Numbered from the stretch's first letter, positions 1 to 5,947 are shown. The stretch: 5,947 nt of DNA from Phycisphaerae bacterium (GCA_029260195.1 JAJDDS010000740.1:1-5947); one strand, 5' to 3'. Translations and numbers: made by a program. The notes: a model not told the origin generated them from the sequence alone.

Positions 1-178
1 CCTGTACGTCCAAGCCGATCCGAATACTACCTTCCGGCGTTCGGAGTTTGGCATCCTGTGACGCGACCGACTCAAAAGCCTCAGTCCAGATAGGCAGGTT
101 GACCGGATCGGCAATGTAATCAAAAGCCTTGTCAAAGGACGTCCCAAAAATGGTGTCGCGATATCGATGATCTGACAT
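1..178 (-). CDS. SRPBCC/START-like family protein, N-terminal part (cut by the window edge)
   Basis: Reading the minus strand from the ATG at 178-176 gives 59 codons with no stop before the window edge, so the C-terminus is missing. The protein starts MSDHRYRDTIFGTSFDKAFDY and continues IADPVNLPIWTEAFESV. A short strand, then a helix with the pattern F-D-x-A-F-D-Y-I-A-D-P-x-N-L-P-x-W, resembles the start of SRPBCC (polyketide cyclase/START-like) domains, which form a helix-grip cavity for hydrophobic ligands. The start is set by a strong AAGGAG at 190-185, 6 nt before the ATG. That site overlaps the TAA stop of the upstream thiolase gene (191-189), leaving 10 nt between the genes. It is the fourth and last visible gene of the operon, and translational coupling to the thiolase is likely. 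No signal peptide is visible, so it is presumably cytosolic. The ligand or reaction cannot be told from this fragment. Confidence 0.72.
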   Translation of the reverse strand, partial: MSDHRYRDTIFGTSFDKAFDYIADPVNLPIWTEAFESVASQDAKLRTPEGSIRIGLDVQ

Positions 179-188
179 GAGTGTCTCC

Positions 189-1439
189 TTATGGTCTTTC
201 CAGAATCATCGCGGATGCCTGGGCGCCCGCGGCGCAAATGCTGACGAGTCCGTACCGGGCATCACGACGCTGCATCTCGTTTGCCAGCGTCGTGACAATG
301 CGGGCTCCGGTGGCAGCGAAGGGGTGGCCAACAGCGATGGAGCTGCCGAGCTGGTTCAACTTGTCCCGGTTAACATGTCCGATAGCCGGTTCTTGCCAGC
401 CTCGTTTCCAGGCGCGAAGGTTTGACGCGACCTGGCCACCAAACGCCTCGTGCATCTCAATAAGGTCCATATCCGTGAGAGAGAGGCCCGTATTACGCAA
501 TAATCGCGGTACCGCTAGCCCGGGAGCCATCAGCAGCCCATCCTTCGGATCGATGGCCGCGAACTCAAACGCCTTGATGAAGGCGAGCGGTTCGCGTCCC
601 TCTTTCCGGGCGCGGTCTTCCGACATGAGCAGCACCACCGCCGCCCCGTCGGTTAGCGGACTTGAATTCCCAGCGGTAATTGTGCCGACAGGGCTACGGT
701 CGAATACGGGCGGAAGCTTCGCCAGTTTTTCCATCGACGTATCGGGCCGAATCAATAGATCTTGCTCATGCCCATCTAGCGGGCTGATCTCGGCCTTCAA
801 CCGACCATCCTCGGTCGCTTGGTGTGCATTCATGTGACTCAGATACGCAATTTCATCTTGCTCCTCGCGTTCGATTTGCCACTCCTTGACCATTAGCTCC
901 GTATGCTCCCCCATCGACAGACCCGTGGACGGCTCCTGAACACCGGGGATTCCGGGTTTGAAGTCCGAGGGTCGTAACCGAGCCATTATCTTCAATCGTT
1001 GACCAATCGTTTTGGCCGATGCCGCATCGAGAAAAATTCGGCTGGCACGTCTGTTAAACAATACCGACGGGTTCGACATGGATTCCACACCGCCCGCGAG
1101 TCCGATCTCGGCCCGCCCCGCTACGATGGAATCGACAACAGACATAATGGCCGACGTAGCAGTGATGCAATTGTCGACGACCGTAAGCGCCCGTACGTCG
1201 GACGGAAGTCGACTGGCGAACACGACTTCTCGCGCGAACTGCGGGAGTCTCGCGTCTTGCACGGTAATCCCATAGACGAGTTCATCGACCGTTCCTGGAT
1301 CAAGCGCCTGCTTCTCGAGCAGTCCGTTCACCGAGTGAACGCCGAGATCGAGCGCCGAGTAATTTCGAAAGACAGTGCCCGCTTTCGCAAACGGTGTGCG
1401 GGCACCACCGATTACTGCTACTCGTGTTTTGCTGCTCAT
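189..1439 (-). CDS. Thiolase family protein (acetyl-CoA C-acyltransferase, FadI/HADHB-like)
   Basis: This 416-residue protein has the usual length and order of a thiolase: N-terminal half about 1-275, C-terminal half about 283-416. Thiolases cleave 3-ketoacyl-CoA with CoA, or run the reverse condensation. The opening VAVIGGARTPFAKAGT is typical. The nucleophile is Cys91 in DNCITATSA, close to the ACISA form of the mitochondrial trifunctional beta subunit and FadI rather than the CSSG form. His330 in HEAFGGQ also marks that branch. His372 in GHPFAATGAR is the catalytic base, and Cys402 in CAAGAQASAMILE is the second catalytic cysteine. The last motif is unusual because FadI/HADHB members normally read CAAGG there. 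The ATG at 1439-1437 has a GGAG at 1448-1445, 5 nt away. The gene lies 15 nt after the isochorismatase-like gene and 10 nt before the SRPBCC gene. No FadB/FadJ-like partner is seen, so a dedicated catabolic thiolase is as likely as general beta-oxidation. Family is sure; substrate is unknown. Confidence 0.93.
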   Translation of the reverse strand: MSSKTRVAVIGGARTPFAKAGTVFRNYSALDLGVHSVNGLLEKQALDPGTVDELVYGITVQDARLPQFAREVVFASRLPSDVRALTVVDNCITATSAIMSVVDSIVAGRAEIGLAGGVESMSNPSVLFNRRASRIFLDAASAKTIGQRLKIMARLRPSDFKPGIPGVQEPSTGLSMGEHTELMVKEWQIEREEQDEIAYLSHMNAHQATEDGRLKAEISPLDGHEQDLLIRPDTSMEKLAKLPPVFDRSPVGTITAGNSSPLTDGAAVVLLMSEDRARKEGREPLAFIKAFEFAAIDPKDGLLMAPGLAVPRLLRNTGLSLTDMDLIEMHEAFGGQVASNLRAWKRGWQEPAIGHVNRDKLNQLGSSIAVGHPFAATGARIVTTLANEMQRRDARYGLVSICAAGAQASAMILERP

Positions 1440-1454
1440 GTCGGCTCCAGTCCG

Positions 1455-2249
1455 TCAGTGCGCCTGCTGATTGCTAAGACGTGCAACCGCTTCGGCTGTC
1501 GTCCAAACTGCGTTGGCCATGAAGCGAAAGTTGATCAGGGCCGCAAGATAGCCATCGCCTTCAGGGATTTGCGCGGCGGCTGTAGCGTCTTTGATGACGG
1601 CGACTTCAAAGCCCTGTTCTAACAACTCGTGCATGTGCGCCTGGACGCACAAGTTCGCGGACATGCCAGCAAGCAGAACCTGGTCGATGTGGCGCTTACG
1701 CAGTTGCAATACCAGGTCGTTCTGCTCCGGACCGTATACCTTGTGTGGCGACGCGATCACCGTCTTGCCGTCGAAAAGGTACGGCTTGTATTGCGGCATG
1801 AAATCGGCTCCCGAATTCTCAAACTTTTCCATTGAATAGGCGGAAACACGGTCGAACATGCTGATTGCGTGCATGACTTTTTCGAGTGCGCCCTCGAATT
1901 TCCAGCCCTTGTCCGTCGGGTAGTAGTAGTGAGGCGAAATGAAAACGGCAATGTTCTCCGCCTTCGCGGTCTTTAGTAACTGTTCGATATGTTCGACAGT
2001 CTTGTTCGCAGTGACCGTGTTGCCGACAAGGCCCCAGGTAACGCCGTCGGGGCTCAGAAAGTCGATTTGCGGATCGGTTATAACGATTGCCGTTCGCGAC
2101 AGATCCAGCTCCATGTTGCTTGGCGGCAAGCCTGGTTCCGCAGGTTCTGCGTATGGATCGTCCTGAGCGCTGGCCGCTCCGAGTATGGCAAGTCCAGCTA
2201 GCGTAAGAATGATGCGATGAAAACCGGTCGGTTGAGTCAGTGATTTCAT
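1455..2249 (-). CDS. Exported isochorismatase-family (cysteine hydrolase) protein
   Basis: The 264-residue product begins with a Sec signal peptide: basic and polar residues 1-12, a hydrophobic core IILTLAGLAILGAA, and probable cleavage after Ala28 (ASA|QDD). The mature part has the isochorismatase-like alpha/beta fold. Asp59 lies in AIVITDPQIDF, Lys169 in SPHKVYGP and Cys201 in LLAGMSANLCVQAH, which is the full Asp-Lys-Cys triad of this superfamily. Members hydrolyse amides, imides, N-carbamoyl compounds or isochorismate; the sequence does not show which. The alcohol or amide context after the cysteine (QAHMHEL) differs from the common STARDA form. The ATG at 2249-2247 has AAGGAG at 2261-2256, 6 nt away. 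It follows the fusion reductase gene by 36 nt and precedes the thiolase by 15 nt. A periplasmic or extracellular site of action is inferred from the signal peptide and is uncommon for this mostly cytosolic family. Confidence 0.9.
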   Translation of the reverse strand: MKSLTQPTGFHRIILTLAGLAILGAASAQDDPYAEPAEPGLPPSNMELDLSRTAIVITDPQIDFLSPDGVTWGLVGNTVTANKTVEHIEQLLKTAKAENIAVFISPHYYYPTDKGWKFEGALEKVMHAISMFDRVSAYSMEKFENSGADFMPQYKPYLFDGKTVIASPHKVYGPEQNDLVLQLRKRHIDQVLLAGMSANLCVQAHMHELLEQGFEVAVIKDATAAAQIPEGDGYLAALINFRFMANAVWTTAEAVARLSNQQAH

Positions 2250-2285
2250 GGTTGTCTCCTTTTTTGGATTGCTTTATCTAGTTCA

Positions 2286-4388
2286 CTAAAGATCGAGTAC
2301 GAGTTTCGATGCGCCACTTTCTGAGTCATCTGCGGCCCTTGGGTAGGCGCTGCATATCAATGCAGAGCCCTGACCAGGATCCGCCATTGGTTGCTCGATG
2401 TAGGCGACCTCGCCTTGCGTTACTTTTGTTGCGCAGGACTGGCAAACCCCTGACCGACAGCTAAAAGCCGGTTGCAAGCCTTCGGCCTCCGCGAGGTCGA
2501 GCAGGGTTCCCTTGGTCGGGTCCCACGTTGTGTCGATTTCTGATCGGGCGAATCGAACCGATACGGGTTCGCTATCGCCGAATTCGTCGATCAAAGACCG
2601 CGCAATCGCCTGATTTTTCAGTTTGGTTCCCTTGCCAAAGAATTCGTAGTGAATTCGATCGTCAGAGATTCCCAGGCCTTTCAGCCCGGTGTACAACGAT
2701 TCCATGAAAGGCGTCGGTCCACACAAATAGAACTCGTGGTCATCCAGTGGCAAGAGGTTTTTGATAAGTTCAATGTCTATGTGCCCCGCGCTATCGAACG
2801 ATTCAGACTCGATGTCGGACTTACTCGGATCGCTGTAACGAAAGTGTGTCGATACGCACTCGTACTCATCTGCGAGTTGGCCAACGCGATCACCGAATGC
2901 GTGGACATTGCCGTTGACCGCACCATGTATGAACCAGATGGGCCGATCACATCCGCAGCTTTCGCTGTCGGTGCATAACTGTTCCAACATGGCGATCATT
3001 GGCGTTACACCAACACCACCACTGATCAGCACCACGGGCCGTGCGCTGGTTTCGTCCAGCGTAAATTTGCCGCGCGGCGCGAGCGCACGAACTGAGGAGC
3101 CGAGCGATATCTGGTCATAGAAGTAGTTCGACGACAGGCCCGCGGGAACTCCGTGCTCGGCAGGAAGCTCCCGCTTTATCGATAGGCGAAAATACTCGCC
3201 ATTCGGTGCATTCGAGATCGTATAGGTACGATTAATTGGCGCCGAGACGCCTTGTGGCTGAATTTCGATCGGTAAGAACTGGCCTGCTACGTGACAAGGA
3301 ATTCTCTCCCCATCCTCCGGCACAAGATAGAACGACGTAATGGTGTCGCTTTCGTTTTCGATGCGATCCACTCGATAGTCCCGGTATTCGTTGCCCTGTT
3401 GCTGCTGCGCCAGTTTGGCGGCAACTTCCTCCCAAGATCCGGTGGCATTCAGGCTTGGTGAGTAGTCGTTGAAACTCCAGCGAATGGGGACGGCTTGCTC
3501 CACCAGAATCCCCTCCACCACGGTCAATCGTACGAGTCTGTCGGCGCCGACAAAGGCTTGCATTTCCGGGCTGTCCCAGATGATCTCTGCTTTACAGGTC
3601 AAATAGAGTGAGTGCCCTTCGTCGAAATCGATGAACAACACACCTGCCTGCGGGTTGGCGGTGATATTGCCAAGCGTGTTGAAGAAATTATTGCCGACGA
3701 AGTCGGGGAAGGTCAGTGAGCGATCATTATCGACACGAACAAAGCCCGGCTTGCCGCCGCGATGCGACACGTCGGTGCCGAACCGATTGTCATCGGTGCC
3801 CTCCGAAAAATGCGTCGAAATGAAAAAGTGATCCGCAGAAGCAATAATGCGCCTCGTACGACCGTCGAGCCGACTTAGGGCTTGTGTCTCCCGTTCCGCG
3901 CCGATCGATTCAATACTTGGAAGCAACTCGTAGCTGCGCGATTGTATGTATTGCGGGCAGTTTCCATAAGCGCGTTCGATGTGGACTGCAATGGATTGAC
4001 TGTCTATGGACGACACCTTTCCGTTCACACGACTACGGCTACGGCTGCGATAGTCGATGCCCAACAAGCCAACATCGACGCCTACGGAAAGCGCCTCATG
4101 CATCGGATCACCGTGAATCAACTTCGTATTTATGATTAGTGTGTTGGCGTCAGGCACGCTGACGAAACCTGGCAGACCATACAGCCCGCTCGCCCACGGC
4201 CGACCGCTCGGATCGACTGCACCAATAAGCACATATGGCAATTGTGAGAAAAACGCTTTGTGATCACCCGGCAGATAACTCCGCATCATCCGCTGACCTA
4301 GGTGCTCAGAGAACTCGCGAACGCCGGCGCGAGTCTGTACCGCTTGCTCGCCGCGGTGAAATACGGAGTTTGTGGCCGAACCGTTCAT
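2286..4388 (-). CDS. Fusion flavoprotein: tandem PPOX-like barrels, ferredoxin-NADP reductase domain and [2Fe-2S] ferredoxin domain
   Basis: This 700-residue protein has three parts. Residues about 45-315 look like two pyridoxamine-phosphate-oxidase-type split barrels. The first reads VLIGAVDPSGRPWASGLYG and later RVNGKV and CPQYIQSR (144-151). The second reads ADHFFISTHF, HRGGKPGFVRV and FPDFVGNNFFNTLGNI (from 185). After a Gln-rich linker (328-331) comes an FPR-type reductase, about 335-585, with the flavin motif RTYTISN (387-393), the nucleotide motif SGGVGVTPM (456-464) and CGPTPFM (556-562). The C-terminal ferredoxin has Cys644, Cys649, Cys652 and Cys679, the plant-type C-x4-C-x2-C...C ligand set. 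It should pass electrons from NAD(P)H through flavin to the cluster; whether the N-terminal barrels are the electron acceptor site, or use FMN or F420, is not shown. The ATG at 4388-4386 has AAGGTG at 4398-4393. As first gene of the operon and divergent to the LysR gene, it is the likely direct target of that regulator. The COG3576-plus-reductase architecture is known, but physiological substrates are poorly defined. Confidence 0.92.
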   Translation of the reverse strand: MNGSATNSVFHRGEQAVQTRAGVREFSEHLGQRMMRSYLPGDHKAFFSQLPYVLIGAVDPSGRPWASGLYGLPGFVSVPDANTLIINTKLIHGDPMHEALSVGVDVGLLGIDYRSRSRSRVNGKVSSIDSQSIAVHIERAYGNCPQYIQSRSYELLPSIESIGAERETQALSRLDGRTRRIIASADHFFISTHFSEGTDDNRFGTDVSHRGGKPGFVRVDNDRSLTFPDFVGNNFFNTLGNITANPQAGVLFIDFDEGHSLYLTCKAEIIWDSPEMQAFVGADRLVRLTVVEGILVEQAVPIRWSFNDYSPSLNATGSWEEVAAKLAQQQQGNEYRDYRVDRIENESDTITSFYLVPEDGERIPCHVAGQFLPIEIQPQGVSAPINRTYTISNAPNGEYFRLSIKRELPAEHGVPAGLSSNYFYDQISLGSSVRALAPRGKFTLDETSARPVVLISGGVGVTPMIAMLEQLCTDSESCGCDRPIWFIHGAVNGNVHAFGDRVGQLADEYECVSTHFRYSDPSKSDIESESFDSAGHIDIELIKNLLPLDDHEFYLCGPTPFMESLYTGLKGLGISDDRIHYEFFGKGTKLKNQAIARSLIDEFGDSEPVSVRFARSEIDTTWDPTKGTLLDLAEAEGLQPAFSCRSGVCQSCATKVTQGEVAYIEQPMADPGQGSALICSAYPRAADDSESGASKLVLDL

Positions 4389-4508
4389 CGAGCACCTTTG
4401 CGCTACGCGCGCCTAAGCTGTAGTTTTCATGTCTGGAATTACGGTACTCGGCCAGCTGATAGGGAGTAAGACGGGTTTTGGTTCAATGATTGTTTCCGGA
4501 TAGCAACA
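4389..4508. promoter_or_regulatory. Divergent promoter region between the fusion reductase operon and the LysR gene
   Basis: These 120 bp separate two outward-facing genes and must hold promoters for both, a classic LysR-regulator layout in which the regulator binds here, represses itself and activates the neighbour. On the minus strand a TTGAAC (4486-4481) and a TATCAG about 19 bp further on are the best -35/-10 candidates for the operon, but the spacing is long and the match is modest. No convincing sigma-70 pair stands out for the plus-strand regulator. A small CAAT-G-ATTG dyad lies at 4484-4492. The regulatory role rests on layout rather than on strong promoter matches. Confidence 0.6.
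4426..4438. promoter_or_regulatory. Candidate LysR-type operator (T-N11-A box)
   Basis: The bases TTC-ATGTCTG-GAA form a short dyad, TTC/GAA, with exactly 11 bases between the outer T and A, which is the usual LysR-box form. It lies 38 bp from the fusion reductase start and 71 bp from the regulator start. The arms are only 3 bp, so chance occurrence is quite possible; the location between a LysR gene and its divergent neighbour is the main support. Confidence 0.35.
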
Positions 4509-5420
4509 ATGGCAGATCAAAGTGGCCTCAGAGAGTTTGTTGCTGTCGTCGAGCACGGCAGTTTCACGGCTGCCGCAGATGTGCTGAATGTGTCCACATC
4601 CTTTGTCAGCCGGGAGGTGAAGCGACTCGAAGGTCGGTTGAATGTTCGCTTATTGCATCGCACAACACGAACATCGACGTTGACCGACATCGGACGGGAG
4701 TATTACGCCCGCGGGCTTGAAATTCGCAATATGATGGACGCGTTGGAAGCTGATCTGGCCGATATGCAGGATCAGGTCAAAGGACCGATTCGAGTTACGG
4801 CTCCCGGCCTCTACGCAGATCGCTACGTCGCCCCGGCCCTCGCCGAATTTGCGGCCAAGTACCCAGAAGCAACGATCGATCTAGATACCAGGATGAGCGT
4901 CGTCGACATCATTTCTGAAGGCTTCGACCTGGCAATTCGTATGAGTGCGCTCGAGGATAGTTCGCTTATCGCCCGCAAGATCGCTCCAAGACGTTTGATG
5001 GTTTGCGGAAGTCCTGGCTATTTGATACGCCACGGAAAACCCGAGGTTCCAGACGACCATCGATCTCACAATTGCTTGTGCTTTCCGGATATGGCTTGGC
5101 GCTTCAACCTTGAGAACGATATTCGGGTAGTCAAGGTTGATGGGACGTGGCATAGCAATGACGGTCGCGCGCTCGTGGCAGCGGCGGAACGCGGGCTTGG
5201 ACTGATTCGAATAACTGACTATTACATTGCCAGTCAAATCAAGAGTGGTGAACTCGAGCCAGTACTTGAGGACTATGAAGTCCCGGACGCCGCTACCTGG
5301 ATTGTTTACCCTGCTCGCGAACACTTACCGACGCGTGTGCGATTTCTAATCGATTTTCTTGCTGAACGCCTGAAGCAATCTGAACACCTTATCGACCACG
5401 TAGACAAGAGGTCCTCCTAG
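4509..5420 (+). CDS. LysR-family transcriptional regulator (CrgA-like group)
   Basis: This 303-residue protein has the standard LysR length. Residues about 5-63 are the winged helix-turn-helix, with LREFVAVVEHGSFTAAADVL, then NVSTSFVSREVKRLEGRL and RLLHRTTRTSTLTDIG. A linker helix (about 65-90) leads to the periplasmic-binding-protein-like effector domain (about 92-290), which opens GPIRVTAPG and contains FDLAIRMSALEDSSLIARKI, a pattern typical of the CrgA-like LysR group. The protein is expected to bind DNA as a tetramer and respond to a small metabolite. The ATG at 4509 is the only usable start: the reading frame upstream has no ATG, GTG or TTG before a stop at 4467-4469. Its ribosome site is weak (GGA at 4498-4500, 8 nt away), which fits low expression. 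It is divergent from the fusion reductase operon, its probable target. The effector is unknown. Confidence 0.95.
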   Translation: MADQSGLREFVAVVEHGSFTAAADVLNVSTSFVSREVKRLEGRLNVRLLHRTTRTSTLTDIGREYYARGLEIRNMMDALEADLADMQDQVKGPIRVTAPGLYADRYVAPALAEFAAKYPEATIDLDTRMSVVDIISEGFDLAIRMSALEDSSLIARKIAPRRLMVCGSPGYLIRHGKPEVPDDHRSHNCLCFPDMAWRFNLENDIRVVKVDGTWHSNDGRALVAAAERGLGLIRITDYYIASQIKSGELEPVLEDYEVPDAATWIVYPAREHLPTRVRFLIDFLAERLKQSEHLIDHVDKRSS

Positions 5421-5436
5421 GTCCTATCGACTTCCG

Positions 5437-5458
5437 ATTGTTGCTGTCCGGCAATGAT
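5437..5458. other. Weak inverted repeat after the LysR gene
   Basis: ATTGTTGC and GCAATGAT can form an 8-bp stem, including two G-U pairs, around the 6-base loop TGTCCG. It begins 17 nt after the regulator stop. No run of T follows, so it is not a standard intrinsic terminator, though it could weakly stabilise the transcript 3' end. Confidence 0.3.
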
Positions 5459-5531
5459 CATTCAACTGCAAACCATCTTAATCGAACTCTGATTCAGTCG
5501 TAGCATTCTGACATCACGTTGGGACCTACAA

Positions 5532-5565
5532 GTAGCTGACGTGAACACTGTCAATCAGCAACTAC
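5532..5565 (+). promoter_or_regulatory. Imperfect dyad upstream of the exported-protein gene
   Basis: GCTGA (5535-5539) pairs with TCAGC (5555-5559), and the flanking GTA (5532-5534) pairs with TAC (5563-5565) across a three-base bulge. The 15-base loop contains GTG-AA-CAC, itself a small dyad. It ends 4 nt before the GGAG ribosome site. It could be an operator or a leader hairpin affecting translation; chance is also possible. Confidence 0.25.
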
Positions 5566-5580
5566 AACTGGAGAAGAGTT

Positions 5581-5947
5581 ATGAGAATCAAACACGCCAT
5601 CCACGCAGCGCTTGTCGTGACAATATCGCTACTCGCCGGAACGGCATCGGCGGAGGATACGCTGTGGGGAATTTACGGCGCACATAGCATGCACGACTGT
5701 CCTGTCAACAACCGAGAGACAGCGAAGGAAGTCATAACGATCAGCAAAACCGATCTTGCTCCATTACTGAAAAAATACGGTGTAAGCGAAATCGTTGACA
5801 TGTACCACTCTGGACTCGAGCACACGCTTGTCTGGGTCGTCAGAACCTCACGGCCGCATGACCTCGAGGAATTCACAATTGACCTCGGCGTTGCTCGCTG
5901 GAATGACCTGAAATTCGTTCCAGAGCGCACCTTCGCCGATGTCATCA
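5581..5947 (+). CDS. Small exported protein of unknown function, N-terminal part (cut by the window edge)
   Basis: An open frame of 122 codons runs from ATG at 5581 through the window edge. A GGAG at 5570-5573, 7 nt before the ATG, supports this start. Residues 1-24 form a clear Sec signal peptide: basic MRIKH, hydrophobic core AALVVTISLLAG and cleavage after TASA. The mature part begins EDTLWGIYGAHSMHDCPVNN, where a strand is followed by H-S-x-x-x-C-P. A helical stretch ETAKEVITISKTDLAPLLKK comes next, then a strand-rich part with EHTLVWVVRTSRPHDLEEF and a final DLGVARWNDLKFVP. Alternating short strands and helices suggest a small alpha/beta, possibly ferredoxin-like dimeric barrel, domain; this is inference. 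Cys40 is the only cysteine seen. I do not recognise the family. It lies 160 bp after the LysR gene on the same strand and probably has its own promoter. A link to the operon is not shown. Confidence 0.8.
   Translation, partial: MRIKHAIHAALVVTISLLAGTASAEDTLWGIYGAHSMHDCPVNNRETAKEVITISKTDLAPLLKKYGVSEIVDMYHSGLEHTLVWVVRTSRPHDLEEFTIDLGVARWNDLKFVPERTFADVI

Larger units (their letters stand above)
5421..5580. other. Intergenic region between the LysR gene and the exported-protein gene
   Basis: These 160 bp hold no convincing gene. AGGTCCT occurs at 5409-5415 and again at 5419-5425, across the regulator stop codon. A weak hairpin follows at 5437-5458, and an imperfect dyad lies at 5532-5565 just before the next gene. 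The only promoter-like pair I can see is TTAATC (5478-5483) and TAGCAT (5501-5506) with 17 bp spacing; both are poor matches. No T-run following a stem marks an intrinsic terminator. Confidence 0.5.

Noticed and set aside
181..837. Plus-strand open frame of 218 codons opposite the thiolase gene
   Set aside because: It lies wholly antisense to a thiolase with intact catalytic motifs, has no recognisable domain, and its start falls at the thiolase stop with no ribosome site of its own on that strand.
999..1622. Plus-strand open frame of 207 codons across the thiolase/isochorismatase junction
   Set aside because: It is antisense to two well-supported genes, rich in Arg and Ser as shadow frames often are, and shows no family motif.
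2250..2285. Possible separate promoter between the fusion reductase and isochorismatase-like genes
   Set aside because: The gap is only 36 bp, holds a strong ribosome site, and shows no -35/-10 pair; readthrough from the upstream gene is simpler.
4029..4049. Arg-Ser repeat (residues 114-120 of the fusion protein) with a 6-base near-repeat in the DNA
   Set aside because: An arginine-rich stretch just before RVNG is common in this PPOX-like family, so it is more likely a fold element than a true repeat expansion.
4881..5324. Minus-strand open frame of 147 codons inside the LysR gene
   Set aside because: It overlaps the effector domain of a complete LysR protein, with no domain and no supporting upstream signal.
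5437..5458. Hairpin as an intrinsic terminator of the LysR gene
   Set aside because: The stem contains two G-U pairs, is not GC-rich, and is not followed by a T-run.
5673..5945. Minus-strand open frame of 90 codons at the right edge
   Set aside because: It is antisense to a plus-strand frame that has a clear signal peptide and ribosome site; the plus-strand reading explains the region better.

Overview
The window looks like bacterial chromosome of moderate GC, most likely from a proteobacterium. The support is compact genes, clear Shine-Dalgarno sites, Sec-type signal peptides with AxA-like cleavage sites, a LysR-type regulator transcribed away from an enzyme operon, and a FadI/HADHB-like thiolase. 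The species cannot be named from sequence reading alone. I see no tRNA, rRNA, CRISPR array, insertion sequence or phage gene.

Layout. Positions 1-4388 hold four tightly spaced minus-strand genes. In transcription order they are: a 700-residue fusion flavoprotein (4388-2286; tandem PPOX-like split barrels, then ferredoxin-NADP reductase, then [2Fe-2S] ferredoxin); an isochorismatase-family hydrolase with a signal peptide (2249-1455); a thiolase (1439-189); and the first 59 codons of an SRPBCC/START-like protein (178 to beyond the left edge). The gaps are 36, 15 and 10 nt, so this is very probably one operon. The 120-bp divergent region 4389-4508 separates it from a LysR-family regulator on the plus strand (4509-5420) and contains a TTC-N7-GAA dyad that fits the T-N11-A LysR box. 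After the regulator come 160 bp of noncoding DNA with two weak inverted repeats, then a plus-strand gene (5581 to beyond the right edge) for a small exported protein of unknown function.

How the parts may work together (inference). The regulator probably controls the divergent operon in response to a small molecule. The operon combines an NAD(P)H-dependent redox flavoprotein, a hydrolase placed outside the cytoplasm, a CoA-dependent C-C cleaving or forming enzyme and a hydrophobic-ligand-binding fold. This suggests uptake and catabolism, or detoxification, of a small organic compound ending in thiolysis to acyl-CoAs. No oxygenase, acyl-CoA ligase, dehydrogenase or hydratase lies in the window, so the substrate stays unknown. 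The most notable items are the fusion flavoprotein, the exported isochorismatase fold among cytosolic enzymes, the altered C-terminal thiolase motif and the unrecognised exported protein at the right edge.
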